From Variovorax boronicumulans (GTDB taxonomy: Bacteria > Pseudomonadota > Gammaproteobacteria > Burkholderiales > Burkholderiaceae_C): DNA of 64,000 nucleotides. The notes beneath the pieces are model-generated. The model searched no databases and was not told the origin of the DNA. It worked only from the letters and a program-made list of their open reading frames with translations. Shown here piece after piece: positions 8,150 to 16,218 of the stretch. How positions within the stretch are numbered: position 1 is the stretch's first letter; every line of letters starts with the position of its first letter. The position numbers and the translations under genes were made by a program. The DNA lies in contig NZ_JAUSSG010000001.1 in the NCBI RefSeq assembly GCF_030812215.1, positions 496,001 through 560,000 on the forward strand, read 5' to 3'.

Positions 8150-9112
8150 ATGGAATTCAAGGACTACTACAGCGCACTGGGCATCGAGCGCACCGCGTCG
8201 GACGACGAGGTGCGCAAGGCCTACCGCAAGCTCGCCCGCAAGTACCACCCCGACGTCAGCAAGGAGCCCGACGCCGAAAAGCGCATGCGCGAGATCAACG
8301 AGGCCAAGGACGTGCTGGGCGACAAGGAAAAACGCGCCGCCTACGACGCGCTGGCCGATCGCGTGGCGCGCGGCGGCAGCCCCGAGGGCGACTTCCAGCC
8401 GCCGCCGGGCTGGGACTCGGGCTTCGAGTTCCACCGGGGCCCACGCCAGGGACCGGCCGACCACGCAGACTTCAGCGAGTTCTTCTCCTCGATGTTCGGC
8501 GAGGCCGAGCGCCGCGGTGCCGCGCGGCAGAACTACCGCGCACGCGGCGAAGACCATCACGCGGCCATCGAGATCGCACTGGAAGACGCGCTCAACGGCG
8601 CCGAGCGCGAGATCACGCTGCGCGCGCAGACCATCGATGCGCAAGGCCACCCGCAGTGGAAGAACCGCACGCTCAGCGTGAAGATCCCGTCGGGCGTGCA
8701 CCCCGGCCAGTTCATCCGCCTCGCGGGGCAAGGCATGCCCGGCCATGGCGGCGAAGCGGCCGGCGACCTGTACCTCGAGGTGCGCATCGCGCCGCACAAG
8801 CTCTACCGCGTGGAAGAGCGCGACATCTACATGACGCTGCCAGTCACGCCCACCGAGGCCGCGCTCGGCGCGCAGGTCCAGGTGCCGACGCCGGGCGGCG
8901 GCGTGGTCGAGGTCACGGTGCCGCGCAATGCGCGCGGCGGCATGAAGCTGCGCCTGAAGGGCCGCGGCCTCAAGGGCAAGACGCCCGGCGACCTGTACCT
9001 GCTGATCGAGATCGCACTGCCGCCCGCCGACAGCGACGCCGCGCGCGCGGCCTACGAACAACTCGCGCAGGCGGCCTCTTCGTTCAACCCGCGCCAGCAT
9101 CTGGGAGTCTGA
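8150..9112 (+). CDS. cbpA: Curved DNA-binding protein CbpA, DnaJ-type co-chaperone
   Basis: This 320-residue class II J-domain protein has a J domain at residues 1-70 with YHPD around position 33. A short Gly/Phe-poor linker follows, then a two-subdomain C-terminal substrate-binding module (about 125-310) without the DnaJ zinc fingers. The motifs IPSGVHPGQFIRLAGQG and DLYLEVRIAPHKLYRVEERDIYM are typical of CbpA. It stimulates DnaK ATPase and in E. coli also binds curved DNA. The next gene, two bases downstream, encodes its modulator CbpM, which confirms the assignment. The start follows 41 bases after the phosphatase gene. Confidence 0.94.
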   Translation: MEFKDYYSALGIERTASDDEVRKAYRKLARKYHPDVSKEPDAEKRMREINEAKDVLGDKEKRAAYDALADRVARGGSPEGDFQPPPGWDSGFEFHRGPRQGPADHADFSEFFSSMFGEAERRGAARQNYRARGEDHHAAIEIALEDALNGAEREITLRAQTIDAQGHPQWKNRTLSVKIPSGVHPGQFIRLAGQGMPGHGGEAAGDLYLEVRIAPHKLYRVEERDIYMTLPVTPTEAALGAQVQVPTPGGGVVEVTVPRNARGGMKLRLKGRGLKGKTPGDLYLLIEIALPPADSDAARAAYEQLAQAASSFNPRQHLGV

Positions 9113-9114
9113 GC

Positions 9115-9432
9115 ATGGCGACTGTTTCCGTCACAACCGCGACCGCCATCAGCGCCTCGCAACCGCTCGCGCTGAACGAACTGGCCCACGCCGTCGGCGC
9201 CGATGCCGCCTGGGTGGTGCAACTGGTCGAGGTCGGCATCGTGCAGATCACCACGGCCGACGCACCGCCCGAGCGCTGGCAGTTCTCCAGCACCGACCTG
9301 CAATGTGCGCTCGAGGCGCGCCGGCTGGAGCGCGACTTCGGCGTGGGCCTCGATGCGGCCGCGCTGATCCTCGATCTGCAGCACGAGGTGCGGCGGCTCA
9401 AGGCCGCGCTGCAGGCGCACGGGCTGCGTTAG
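9115..9432 (+). CDS. cbpM: Chaperone modulator CbpM
   Basis: This 105-residue protein has a MerR-like fold without a DNA-binding role. It shows LALNELAHAVGADAAWVVQLVEVGIV, then a helix with LQCALEARRLERDFGVGLDAAALILDL and a short Leu-rich tail. CbpM binds the J domain of CbpA and blocks its action on DnaK. The gene starts two bases after cbpA stops, the usual cbpAM operon. The E. coli protein is 101 residues, so length agrees. Confidence 0.92.
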   Translation: MATVSVTTATAISASQPLALNELAHAVGADAAWVVQLVEVGIVQITTADAPPERWQFSSTDLQCALEARRLERDFGVGLDAAALILDLQHEVRRLKAALQAHGLR

Positions 9433-9503
9433 GCCGGCAGGCGGCCCGGCGCGGCATATGGCCGCATGGCCCTCCCGTCCCCAAGGGAAAGGAGCCCGCA
9501 GGC

Positions 9504-9525
9504 TTGACCTTGACACCGTGCCAGG
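9504..9525. promoter_or_regulatory. Probable MerR-family operator upstream of the CueR-like gene
   Basis: TTGACC at 9504-9509 overlaps an imperfect dyad CCTTGACAC-CGTGCCAGG at 9508-9525, 35 bases before the regulator start. Copper-responsive MerR promoters typically pair a TTGACC -35 box with a CCTTGNCAN-type dyad in a long spacer. The -10 element is not convincing here. The site probably serves autoregulation. Confidence 0.5.
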
Positions 9526-9559
9526 CCGAAGACTTCGGGCCTCTTCAACAGGAGGCCGC

Positions 9560-10078
9560 ATGAACCCTTGCGACAACACCCCGGAAGCCGACCGGCACTT
9601 CGGCATCGAAGCGACGCTTGCCCATGCCGGCGTCTCGGAACGGCTGCTGCGTCAATGCGAGGCGCGCAGCCTGATCGAAGGCGCAGGCCACGCCGATGCA
9701 AGCGCTCGCCGGTACACGTCGGAGCACATCAGCGTGCTGCGCTTCGCACGCCGGGCGCTGGCATTGGGTTTCGGCATGGATGAAATCGCCACGCTGCTGG
9801 CCCTCTGGCGGAACGAGCACCGCACGAGTGCCGAGGTCAAGCACGTGGCGCTGAGCCAGGCCGAGGCGCTGGCATCGCGCATCGAGGATCTCCAGGCAAC
9901 CAAGCGCGTGCTCGAACGCCTCGCGAACCTGTGCCGGGGCGATCACCAGCCGGCCTGCCCCATCCTCGACGAGCTGCTGGAACTCAAGGGCTTCGCCTCG
10001 CAGTGGCACGGCGAGGCGAAGCCGCCGCGGGCTACTGCATCTGCTGCAGGTTGCCGATGCGCACCAGCATCTCGGTGA
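9560..10078 (+). CDS. CueR-like MerR-family metalloregulator
   Basis: This 172-residue protein has a MerR HTH (about 14-80), a dimer helix and a metal loop: Cys125-x7-Cys133 in CRGDHQPACPI, the same spacing as the copper ligands Cys112 and Cys120 of CueR. Ser90 in TSAEVK aligns with CueR Ser77, which marks sensors of monovalent ions (Cu, Ag, Au). The DNA-binding half is atypical: the usual RYYE is RQCE and the wing insert is lengthened. No copper ATPase or oxidase is adjacent; cbpAM is upstream. AGGAGG precedes the ATG. The 3' end overlaps the convergent M20 peptidase gene by 47 bases. Confidence 0.85.
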   Translation: MNPCDNTPEADRHFGIEATLAHAGVSERLLRQCEARSLIEGAGHADASARRYTSEHISVLRFARRALALGFGMDEIATLLALWRNEHRTSAEVKHVALSQAEALASRIEDLQATKRVLERLANLCRGDHQPACPILDELLELKGFASQWHGEAKPPRATASAAGCRCAPASR

Positions 10079-11777
10079 ACATCTGCAGGTCGGCGTCCAG
10101 GTCGGGCACTTCCTTGTATTCCTTGGCGTTGTGTCCCGTGTACTTCTTGCCGGGCATGCCGGGGCCGAAGCTGATCGCGTTGGGCATCTGCTTGGCCGTG
10201 GTGGCACCGGCCGCGGAGACGGGCTTGGCCTCGAGGCCGGTGGTGTCGCCGTAGATGTCGAGCAGCGTCGCGAGCCACCGGCCCGACGGATCGCGCGCCA
10301 TCCAGTTGCCCTGGTCGTACTTGATCTCGACCTTGGCCTTGTTCGCCGCCGCCCACTCGTTGATCTTGGCTTCCACCTGCGCCTTCAGCTCCTCGGGCGT
10401 GCGGCCGCGCGGCATGCGCGTGTTCACCGCCATGACCAGCCGGCCGTCGGCGCCGGTGCGGATCAGGTTGGGCGAGAACGTCAGCGGGCCCATGAAGTCG
10501 TCCTTGTAGCCCACGCCCATCTTCTCGCCGAGGTAGCCGGTGCCGTAGAGCGCGTCGATGTACTTGATCGCCTTCAGGAACTGGTTGTCGGCCAGCGCAA
10601 TGCCCGACTCCTGCAGGAACAGGCCCAGGCGCGGCAGCGGGTTCACCCCGTTCTGGGGCTCCGAGCCGTGGGCCGAGGTGCCGGTGACCTTGATGTCGAT
10701 GCTGTCGCCGTTGTCGCTCTTGCGCGTGACGGCGATCGCGAACTTGCCCTGCGGTTCGTATTTCTGCAGGAAGGCGGCCTTCGCTGCTTCGAGCTTGGCC
10801 TGTGCGGCGGCAAGATCGCCGCCCTTGAGCGTGGCGGTGGCGGTCTGCGAAATCGCGTTGACCGCGGCGGCCGCGCCCATGTCGGTGATCGCGGTGAGCG
10901 TGCCATCGGTTTTTTCGGCGGGGAAGAACACGCTCAGCGAGCCCGCGCCCTTCTCGGCCACGACGGCCGGGTAGCCGCTGTCGAGCACGATGTTGTATTC
11001 GGGCAGCTTCGTCTTGCCGCGGTAGTACTCCATCGCATCGCCGCCGGTTTCCTCGGTGGTCTCGATCATCAGGCGCATGGTGCGCTGGATCGGGATGCCG
11101 CTTTCCTTCACCGTCTTCATCGCGTAGAGCACGGCCGCGATGGAGCCCTTGTCGTCGATGGTGCCGCGGCCGTAGAGGCGGTCGCCCACGCGCTGCATGG
11201 TGAAGGGATCGAGCTTCGTGCCGTCGTCGAGCACCCACTCGGAGAGCACCGCGGGCACCACGTCCGAATGGGTGAGGATGCCGAACTCTTCGGTACCCTT
11301 GCCCTTCAGGCTGACTTCGAAGATGCGGTTGTCGACGTTGCGGTACGCGAGCCCGAAGTTCTTCGACATCTTCTCGACCAGCTTGCCGAAATCGATGATC
11401 GCCGGGTTCTCGTGCGGCGGAATCTGCACATTGCGCGCGGTCGGCAGAGCGACCATGGCACCGAGGCTCGCGATCACCGCCTTCTGGTTGTGCAGGCGGT
11501 TGTAGAGGCCGAGCAAACGCCCGATGTTGGTGAGGTCGTCGCCCGCCAGCGTCGCCTTCTTGCGGTAGGCCGCCACAGCGGACTTCAGCGCGGGGTTGGC
11601 CTTCTCGGCCTGGGTGAGGAAGGCATTGAAACTGGAGGCGGTCTTGCCGCCTTGCCAGGCCGCTGCCAACTGGTCGAGCGCGGGTTTCTTGAGCGTTTCT
11701 GCAAAGGCCGGTGCGGTGAGGCCTGCTGCCATCAAGCCCATGGTAAGGACCGACAACGAGACGCGAAATTGCTGCAT
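10032..11777 (-). CDS. Exported M20-family dipeptidase (downstream copy of a tandem pair)
   Basis: This 581-residue metallopeptidase has a Sec signal peptide (MQQFRVSLS... ending APAFA-ET), so it acts outside the cytoplasm. M20 metal and catalytic residues are visible: His170 and Asp172 in THSDVVP, Asp208 in GRGTIDDKG, and Glu242-Glu243 in ETTEETGGD. The general fold is that of PepV/carnosinase-like dipeptidases, but about 100 extra residues precede the catalytic domain. It is about 75-80 percent alike by eye to the next gene upstream (11916-13655), indicating a recent tandem duplication. The ATG at 11777 was chosen at the signal peptide; a longer frame to 11849 lacks similarity to the paralogue. 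Confidence 0.9.
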   Translation of the reverse strand: MQQFRVSLSVLTMGLMAAGLTAPAFAETLKKPALDQLAAAWQGGKTASSFNAFLTQAEKANPALKSAVAAYRKKATLAGDDLTNIGRLLGLYNRLHNQKAVIASLGAMVALPTARNVQIPPHENPAIIDFGKLVEKMSKNFGLAYRNVDNRIFEVSLKGKGTEEFGILTHSDVVPAVLSEWVLDDGTKLDPFTMQRVGDRLYGRGTIDDKGSIAAVLYAMKTVKESGIPIQRTMRLMIETTEETGGDAMEYYRGKTKLPEYNIVLDSGYPAVVAEKGAGSLSVFFPAEKTDGTLTAITDMGAAAAVNAISQTATATLKGGDLAAAQAKLEAAKAAFLQKYEPQGKFAIAVTRKSDNGDSIDIKVTGTSAHGSEPQNGVNPLPRLGLFLQESGIALADNQFLKAIKYIDALYGTGYLGEKMGVGYKDDFMGPLTFSPNLIRTGADGRLVMAVNTRMPRGRTPEELKAQVEAKINEWAAANKAKVEIKYDQGNWMARDPSGRWLATLLDIYGDTTGLEAKPVSAAGATTAKQMPNAISFGPGMPGKKYTGHNAKEYKEVPDLDADLQMFTEMLVRIGNLQQMQ

Positions 11778-11851
11778 GAAAGTGACTCCCTGTTCACGAA
11801 AAATGGAGCCTTCGACGATAACCCGAGCCATGCTTTCGGCATGCCGCATCG

Positions 11852-11892
11852 CGCTACGAAGAAACGTAGCGAATGAGCCGCAAGGTGCGGCT
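11852..11892. other. Two adjacent hairpins between the M20 paralogues
   Basis: CGCTACG-N6-CGTAGCG (11852-11871) is followed by AGCCGCA-AGG-TGCGGCT (11876-11892). Neither is followed by a clear T-run on the minus strand, so they are not simple terminators of the upstream peptidase gene. They may stabilise RNA ends or attenuate read-through. Confidence 0.35.
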
Positions 11893-11915
11893 TTAGGTTT
11901 GCAGACCGCGCGCCA

Positions 11916-13655
11916 TCACTGCATCTGCTGCAGGTTGCCGATGCGCACCAGCATCTCGGTGAACATCTGCATGTCGGCGTCGAGGTCTGGCACTTCCTTG
12001 TATTCCTTGGCGTTGTGCGCGGTGTATTTCTTGCCGGGCATCGCGGGGCCGAAGTTGATCGCGTTGGGCATGAGCTTGGCCGTCGTGCTGCCCGCGGTGG
12101 GCACGGGCTTGGCTTCGAGGCCGGTGGTGCTGCCGTAGATGTCGAGCAGCGTCGAGAGCCATGCGCCCTTGGGGTCGCGGGCCATCCAGTTGCCCTGGTC
12201 GTAGTTGACGTCGAGCTTCACCTGGCTCGCTGCGGCCCACGCATTGACCTTGGCCGCCACCTGCGACTTCAGCTCGTCGGGCGTGCGGCCGCGCGGCATG
12301 CGCACGTTGGTCGTCGTCTCGAGCCTGCCGTCGGTGCCCATCCGGATGAGGTTGGGCGAGAAGGTCAGCGGTCCCATGAAATCGTCCTTGTAGCCCAGGC
12401 CCATTTTCTCGCCGAGGTAGCCGGTGCCGTAGAGTGCGTCGATGTACTTGGCGGCCTTCAGGTAGTGGTTGGCGGCGAGCGGCGCGCCCGATTCCTGCAG
12501 GAAGAGCGCAAGGCGCGGCAGCGGGTTCACGCCCTCTTCCGGCCGCGAGCCGTGGGCCGAGGTGCCGGTGACCTTGATGTCGATGCCGTCGGCGCCGCGT
12601 GCGATGTCGATCGCGAACTTGCCGCCTTGCGGTTCGTATTTCTGCAGGAAAGCAGGCTTGGCCGCTTCGAGCTTCGCGGCCACTGCGGCGAGGTCGCCAC
12701 CCTTGAGCGTGGCGGTCGCGGTCTGCGAGATCGCATTCGCCGATGCGGCACCGCTCATCGCGGTGATCGCGGTCGATGCGGCGTCCGTTGTCTCCGCGGG
12801 GAAGAACACCTTGAGCGCCCCCGATCCCTTCTCCGCGACGACCGCGGGGTACTTGCTGTCGAGCACGATGTTGTAGGCCGGCAGCTGCGTCTTGCTGCGG
12901 TAGTACACCATCGCATCGCCGCCCGTTTCCTCGGTGGTCTCGATCATCAGGCGGATGCTGCGGTCCATGGGCAGGCCACTGTCCTTCACCGTCTTCATCG
13001 CGTAGAGCACGGCGGCGATGGAGCCCTTGTCGTCGATGGTGCCGCGGCCATAGAGGTAGTCGCCCACGCGGGTCATCGTGAAGGGATCGAGCTTCGTGCC
13101 GTCGTCGAGCACCCATTCGGAGAGCACCGCGGGCACCACGTCGGCGTGCGTGAGGATGCCGAACTCCTCGCTGCCCCTGCCCTTGAGGCTGACCTCGAAG
13201 ATGCGGTTGTCGACATTGCGAAAGGCGAGGCCGAAGTCCTTCGCCATCTTCTCCACCAGCTTGCCGAACTCGATGATCTGCGGGCTCTCGTGCGGCGGCA
13301 CCTGCACGTTGCGCACCGTGGGAATCGCCACCATCGTGCCGATGCTCGCGATCACGGCCTCCTGGTTCTGCAGGCGGTTGTAGAGGCCGAGCAGGCGCGC
13401 GGTGTTGGTGAGATCGTCGCCCGCCAGCGTCGCCTTCTTGCGGTAGGCGGCTACGGCAGATTTCAATTCGGGATTGGCCTTCTCGGCCTGAGTGATGAAA
13501 GCATTGAAATCGGCGGGCGCCTTGCCGTTGCTTTTCCATGCTGCGGCCAACTGGTCGAGCGCCGGCTTCTGGAGCGTTTCGGCGAAAGCCGGTGCACCGA
13601 GACCGAGCACCATGCCCAGCGAAAGGGCCGACAATGAAAATCGAAATTGCTGCAT
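11916..13655 (-). CDS. Exported M20-family dipeptidase (upstream copy of a tandem pair)
   Basis: This 579-residue paralogue of the protein encoded at 10032-11777 shares an almost superimposable sequence. The signal peptide ends APAFA-ET, His170 and Asp172 lie in THADVVP, followed by GRGTIDDKG and ETTEETGGD. Differences concentrate in the signal peptide and in the lid region (about residues 270-370). It is transcribed first, 138 bases before the second copy. The start at 13655 matches the paralogue's MQQFR start and gives a proper signal peptide. Which peptides it cleaves is unknown; export suggests nutrient scavenging. Confidence 0.9.
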   Translation of the reverse strand: MQQFRFSLSALSLGMVLGLGAPAFAETLQKPALDQLAAAWKSNGKAPADFNAFITQAEKANPELKSAVAAYRKKATLAGDDLTNTARLLGLYNRLQNQEAVIASIGTMVAIPTVRNVQVPPHESPQIIEFGKLVEKMAKDFGLAFRNVDNRIFEVSLKGRGSEEFGILTHADVVPAVLSEWVLDDGTKLDPFTMTRVGDYLYGRGTIDDKGSIAAVLYAMKTVKDSGLPMDRSIRLMIETTEETGGDAMVYYRSKTQLPAYNIVLDSKYPAVVAEKGSGALKVFFPAETTDAASTAITAMSGAASANAISQTATATLKGGDLAAVAAKLEAAKPAFLQKYEPQGGKFAIDIARGADGIDIKVTGTSAHGSRPEEGVNPLPRLALFLQESGAPLAANHYLKAAKYIDALYGTGYLGEKMGLGYKDDFMGPLTFSPNLIRMGTDGRLETTTNVRMPRGRTPDELKSQVAAKVNAWAAASQVKLDVNYDQGNWMARDPKGAWLSTLLDIYGSTTGLEAKPVPTAGSTTAKLMPNAINFGPAMPGKKYTAHNAKEYKEVPDLDADMQMFTEMLVRIGNLQQMQ

Positions 13656-13715
13656 CAGGGTGACTCCCCCATTCTGAAAACATCTCCCGACGATAGCCGA
13701 GCGACACACCGAACA

Positions 13716-14291
13716 ATGAACAGCACCACCGCCACAAAAACCCGCTGCGCCTGGGCCCAGACCGACCCGCTGCTGGCCGACTACCACGACGCCGAATGGG
13801 GCGTGCCCGAATACGACAGCCGCGCGCTGTGGGAAAAGCTGATGCTCGACGGCTTCCAGGCCGGTCTCGCGTGGATCACCATCCTGCGCAAGCGCGATGC
13901 GTTCCGCAAGGCCTTCAAGGGCTTCGTGCCCGAGAAGGTAGCCAAATTCACTGGCGACGATGTCGAGCGGCTGATGCAGGACGCGGGCATCGTGCGTGCG
14001 CGGGCCAAGATCGAGGCCACCATCGGCAACGCGCGCGCTTACCTCGCGATGCAGGCGGCGGGCGAGGATTTCTCGGAGTTCATCTGGGGCATGGCGGGCG
14101 GCAAACCCATCGTCAACAAGACCGGCAAGGTGCCAACGCAGACGCCGCTGTCAGAAGAGATTTCGAAGGCGCTCAAGAAACGCGGCTTCAAGTTCGTCGG
14201 GCCGGTGATCGTCTACGCGTGGATGCAGGCGACCGGCATCGTGGATGACCACGCGCCGGATTGCCACCGGCATGGATCGAAGAAGAAATAA
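13716..14291 (+). CDS. tag: DNA-3-methyladenine glycosylase I
   Basis: This 191-residue base-excision repair enzyme removes 3-methyladenine from alkylated DNA. The N-terminal CAWAQTDPLLADYHDAEWGVP supplies the first zinc ligands (Cys and His) and the Trp/Glu base pocket. FQAGLAWITILRKRDAFRKAF is the central helical motif, and the C-terminal DDHAPDCHRH gives the His-x5-Cys zinc-snap ligands. Length agrees with E. coli Tag (187). It is divergent from the M20 pair with 60 bases between starts. A strong bidirectional terminator follows. Confidence 0.95.
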   Translation: MNSTTATKTRCAWAQTDPLLADYHDAEWGVPEYDSRALWEKLMLDGFQAGLAWITILRKRDAFRKAFKGFVPEKVAKFTGDDVERLMQDAGIVRARAKIEATIGNARAYLAMQAAGEDFSEFIWGMAGGKPIVNKTGKVPTQTPLSEEISKALKKRGFKFVGPVIVYAWMQATGIVDDHAPDCHRHGSKKK

Positions 14292-14300
14292 GCGCCCAAT

Positions 14301-14345
14301 AAAAAAAACCGGACCGCGCTTTCGCACGGTCCGGTTCTCTTTTTG
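14301..14345. terminator. Bidirectional intrinsic terminator
   Basis: The perfect stem AACCGGACCG (14307-14316) / CGGTCCGGTT (14327-14336) has an A8 run on its left and a T-rich run (TCTCTTTTT) on its right. It can therefore end tag on the plus strand and the convergent small secreted-protein gene on the minus strand. Confidence 0.9.
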
Positions 14346-14379
14346 GCTTGTGACCTGAAGCGGCTTGCGCCGCCACGAA

Positions 14380-14730
14380 TTACAGGCCGGCTTGACGCGT
14401 GAAGCTCAGGCTCTTCGCTTGCGCGGGGATCACGCTGCCAGCGAAGGTTTCGGGGCGCAGGTTCTGGCCCGGTGCGTGTGCCGCGGCGACAGCCTGGGCG
14501 CGAACGGTGGCGCGGTCGGTGGTCGAAGCGGTCAGCGTCGGAGCGACGGTGGACGACGCAGCGTCGCTGTATTCGTTGCCGGCGCGGGCGGCGGCGGCAG
14601 CCTGGGGCGCCACGTCGGCGCGGCTGTAGCCGGAGGTCAGGGGTTGCACGCCTTCATAGGTTTCTGCATGGGCGCCAGCAGCGGCGAGCAGGGAGAGAGC
14701 GGCGGCGGCGAGGATGTTCGAGGTCTTCAT
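14380..14730 (-). CDS. Small Ala-rich exported protein (DUF4148-like)
   Basis: This 116-residue protein has a clean Sec signal (MKTSNILAAAALSLLAAAGAHA-ET). The mature part is low complexity and Ala-rich, with a repeated pattern of SRADV/RATVRAQAVAAA segments that resembles the DUF4148 type of exported protein common in Burkholderiales. Similar proteins in related genomes are often mislabelled 'helicase SNF2'; there is no helicase motif here. Function unknown. It has its own upstream region of 269 bases and a strong terminator, so it is likely monocistronic and well expressed. Confidence 0.7.
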   Translation of the reverse strand: MKTSNILAAAALSLLAAAGAHAETYEGVQPLTSGYSRADVAPQAAAAARAGNEYSDAASSTVAPTLTASTTDRATVRAQAVAAAHAPGQNLRPETFAGSVIPAQAKSLSFTRQAGL

Positions 14731-14999
14731 TTCAATTTCCTTCTTGATTGGGCTTTGGGTGCCCCGAAGTTTGCACCACGATTCCGAGGGAAAACCCTAC
14801 TCAATTGAATCGCAGTGTTCATGAAACTGAAACAATGGACGGGAACTTTGTGACGAGGCTAAGCCAACTGCCCGCTCCATCGCTGAAAACCCGGCTAGTC
14901 TGCGTACTTTTCCTCTAATTCGTCAAGCAATGGCATGCCAACAAAGCGCCGCGCCGCAAAGGTCGTTGCACGTTGCGTGCCAGCAACCGCCCAGCCGGT

Positions 15000-15968
15000 C
15001 TAGTCTTCTTTCATGCCCGTTGCCTTCACCACGCCGCCGAGACGCGTTCGCTCTTCGTCGACGAACTTGGTGAACGAGGCGCGCGTGCCGCCGATGGGCT
15101 CGATGCCCATGCCCTTCAAGTGTTCGGCCGTGGCCGGCGTCTTCATTGCGGTGTCGATGGCCGCGGCCATCTTGTCGAGGATGGCATCGGGCGTGCCGCG
15201 CGGCGCGTGCACGCCGGCCCAATGCGCGATGCGGATCTCGGGGAAGCCCTCCTCGGCCGCGGTCGGCAAGTCGGGATACGCCGAGATGCGCTGCGTCCAC
15301 GTGCCCGCAAGCGCCTTCAACTTGCCGCTCTTGATATACGGCAGCACCACGATGCTGGCCTCCGACGTTGCCTCCACCTGGTTGCCGAGCACTGCCGTGA
15401 TCGATTCGGAACCGCTTTTGTAGGGCACCACATCGAGCTTGCCGCCGTACTTCGTCTGCAGGATGCCTTCGACGAAATGCGGCGTGCTGCCGGTGCCGGC
15501 TGTCGCCCAGTGGAAGCCATTGGCCGATTTTTTCGATGCCGCCACGAACTCCTTCAGGTCCTTGTAGGGTGCATTGGCCGGCACCACCACCACCGAGGGC
15601 GCGAGCGCGATCATGGCCACCGGCACCAGCGCGTCGTCCTTGTACGGCATGTTCTTCTTGATCATGCTGTTCGACACGACGCCCGCAGCGCTCACGAGAA
15701 AGGTGTAGCCATCGGGCGCGCTCTTGGCGACCACGTCGGCACCGAGGATGGCGCCCGCACCGGGCTTGTTGTCGACAACGACGGGTTGTCCAAGCTGCTT
15801 GGATGCCCCTTCGGCTGCGGCGCGCGCCATGAGGTCATTGGCACCGCCGGCCGAGAACGGAACGACGAGGCGGATGGGCTTGGTCGGCCACGCCTGCGCA
15901 GCGGCGGCCTGGGCGAGCAGCGAGGCCGCGAGCGCCATGGCCAAAGAGGCAAAGCGGAACGGAATCAT
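15000..15968 (-). CDS. Tripartite tricarboxylate transporter substrate-binding protein (Bug/TctC family)
   Basis: This 322-residue periplasmic binding protein has a signal peptide ending AQAAAA-QAWP. The Bug signature WPTKPIRLVVPFSAGGANDLMAR follows, then VVVDNKPGAGAILGADVVAKS and PDGYTFLVS, and later YKSGSESITAVLGNQV. Bug proteins bind carboxylates or amides. This gene stands without membrane subunits, as is typical for the many orphan Bug genes of Comamonadaceae and Alcaligenaceae. It is divergent from the ScfR-like regulator, with 250 bases between. The ATG at 15968 sits at the signal peptide; the frame extends further but without similarity. Confidence 0.92.
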   Translation of the reverse strand: MIPFRFASLAMALAASLLAQAAAAQAWPTKPIRLVVPFSAGGANDLMARAAAEGASKQLGQPVVVDNKPGAGAILGADVVAKSAPDGYTFLVSAAGVVSNSMIKKNMPYKDDALVPVAMIALAPSVVVVPANAPYKDLKEFVAASKKSANGFHWATAGTGSTPHFVEGILQTKYGGKLDVVPYKSGSESITAVLGNQVEATSEASIVVLPYIKSGKLKALAGTWTQRISAYPDLPTAAEEGFPEIRIAHWAGVHAPRGTPDAILDKMAAAIDTAMKTPATAEHLKGMGIEPIGGTRASFTKFVDEERTRLGGVVKATGMKED

Positions 15969-16001
15969 GTGGTCTCCTATGTTGTAGTCGGTGTGAAGAA
16001 G

Positions 16002-16025
16002 AAGCCCGGCGGATCGGGCTTTTTT
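16002..16025 (+). terminator. Terminator-like hairpin in the Bug gene leader
   Basis: AAGCCCG (16002-16008) and CGGGCTT (16015-16021) form a 7-bp stem followed by a T6 run on the plus strand. No plus-strand gene ends here. It could stop antisense transcription into the Bug gene leader, or be read from the minus strand as a leader hairpin without a T-run. Confidence 0.45.
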
Positions 16026-16095
16026 CATGATGCCACGCCCCCTTTCGAGGCGCATCGACGACGCCGACTTGCCACAGCCATGCAGGGGACGCTGA

Positions 16096-16188
16096 ATTCG
16101 CAATTTACGCAATATCGTGCCCATAATGAAGTCCCTGATTGGCGAATGATTGCGAAAACGATGCGCCAGATTTGCGAATCTTGCAAAT
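16096..16188. promoter_or_regulatory. Cluster of TTGC(G/A)AA motifs, candidate ScfR operators
   Basis: Five related 9-mers lie between the Bug gene and the regulator: ATTCGCAAT (16096), TTACGCAAT (16105), ATTGCGAAA (16149), TTTGCGAAT (16171) and CTTGCAAAT (16180). RamB/ScfR-type regulators are known to bind short TTTGCAAA-like sequences, so autoregulation is plausible. Confidence 0.55.
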
Positions 16189-16218
16189 CAAGATCGACTT
16201 CGAAGAACGGATCGAACG

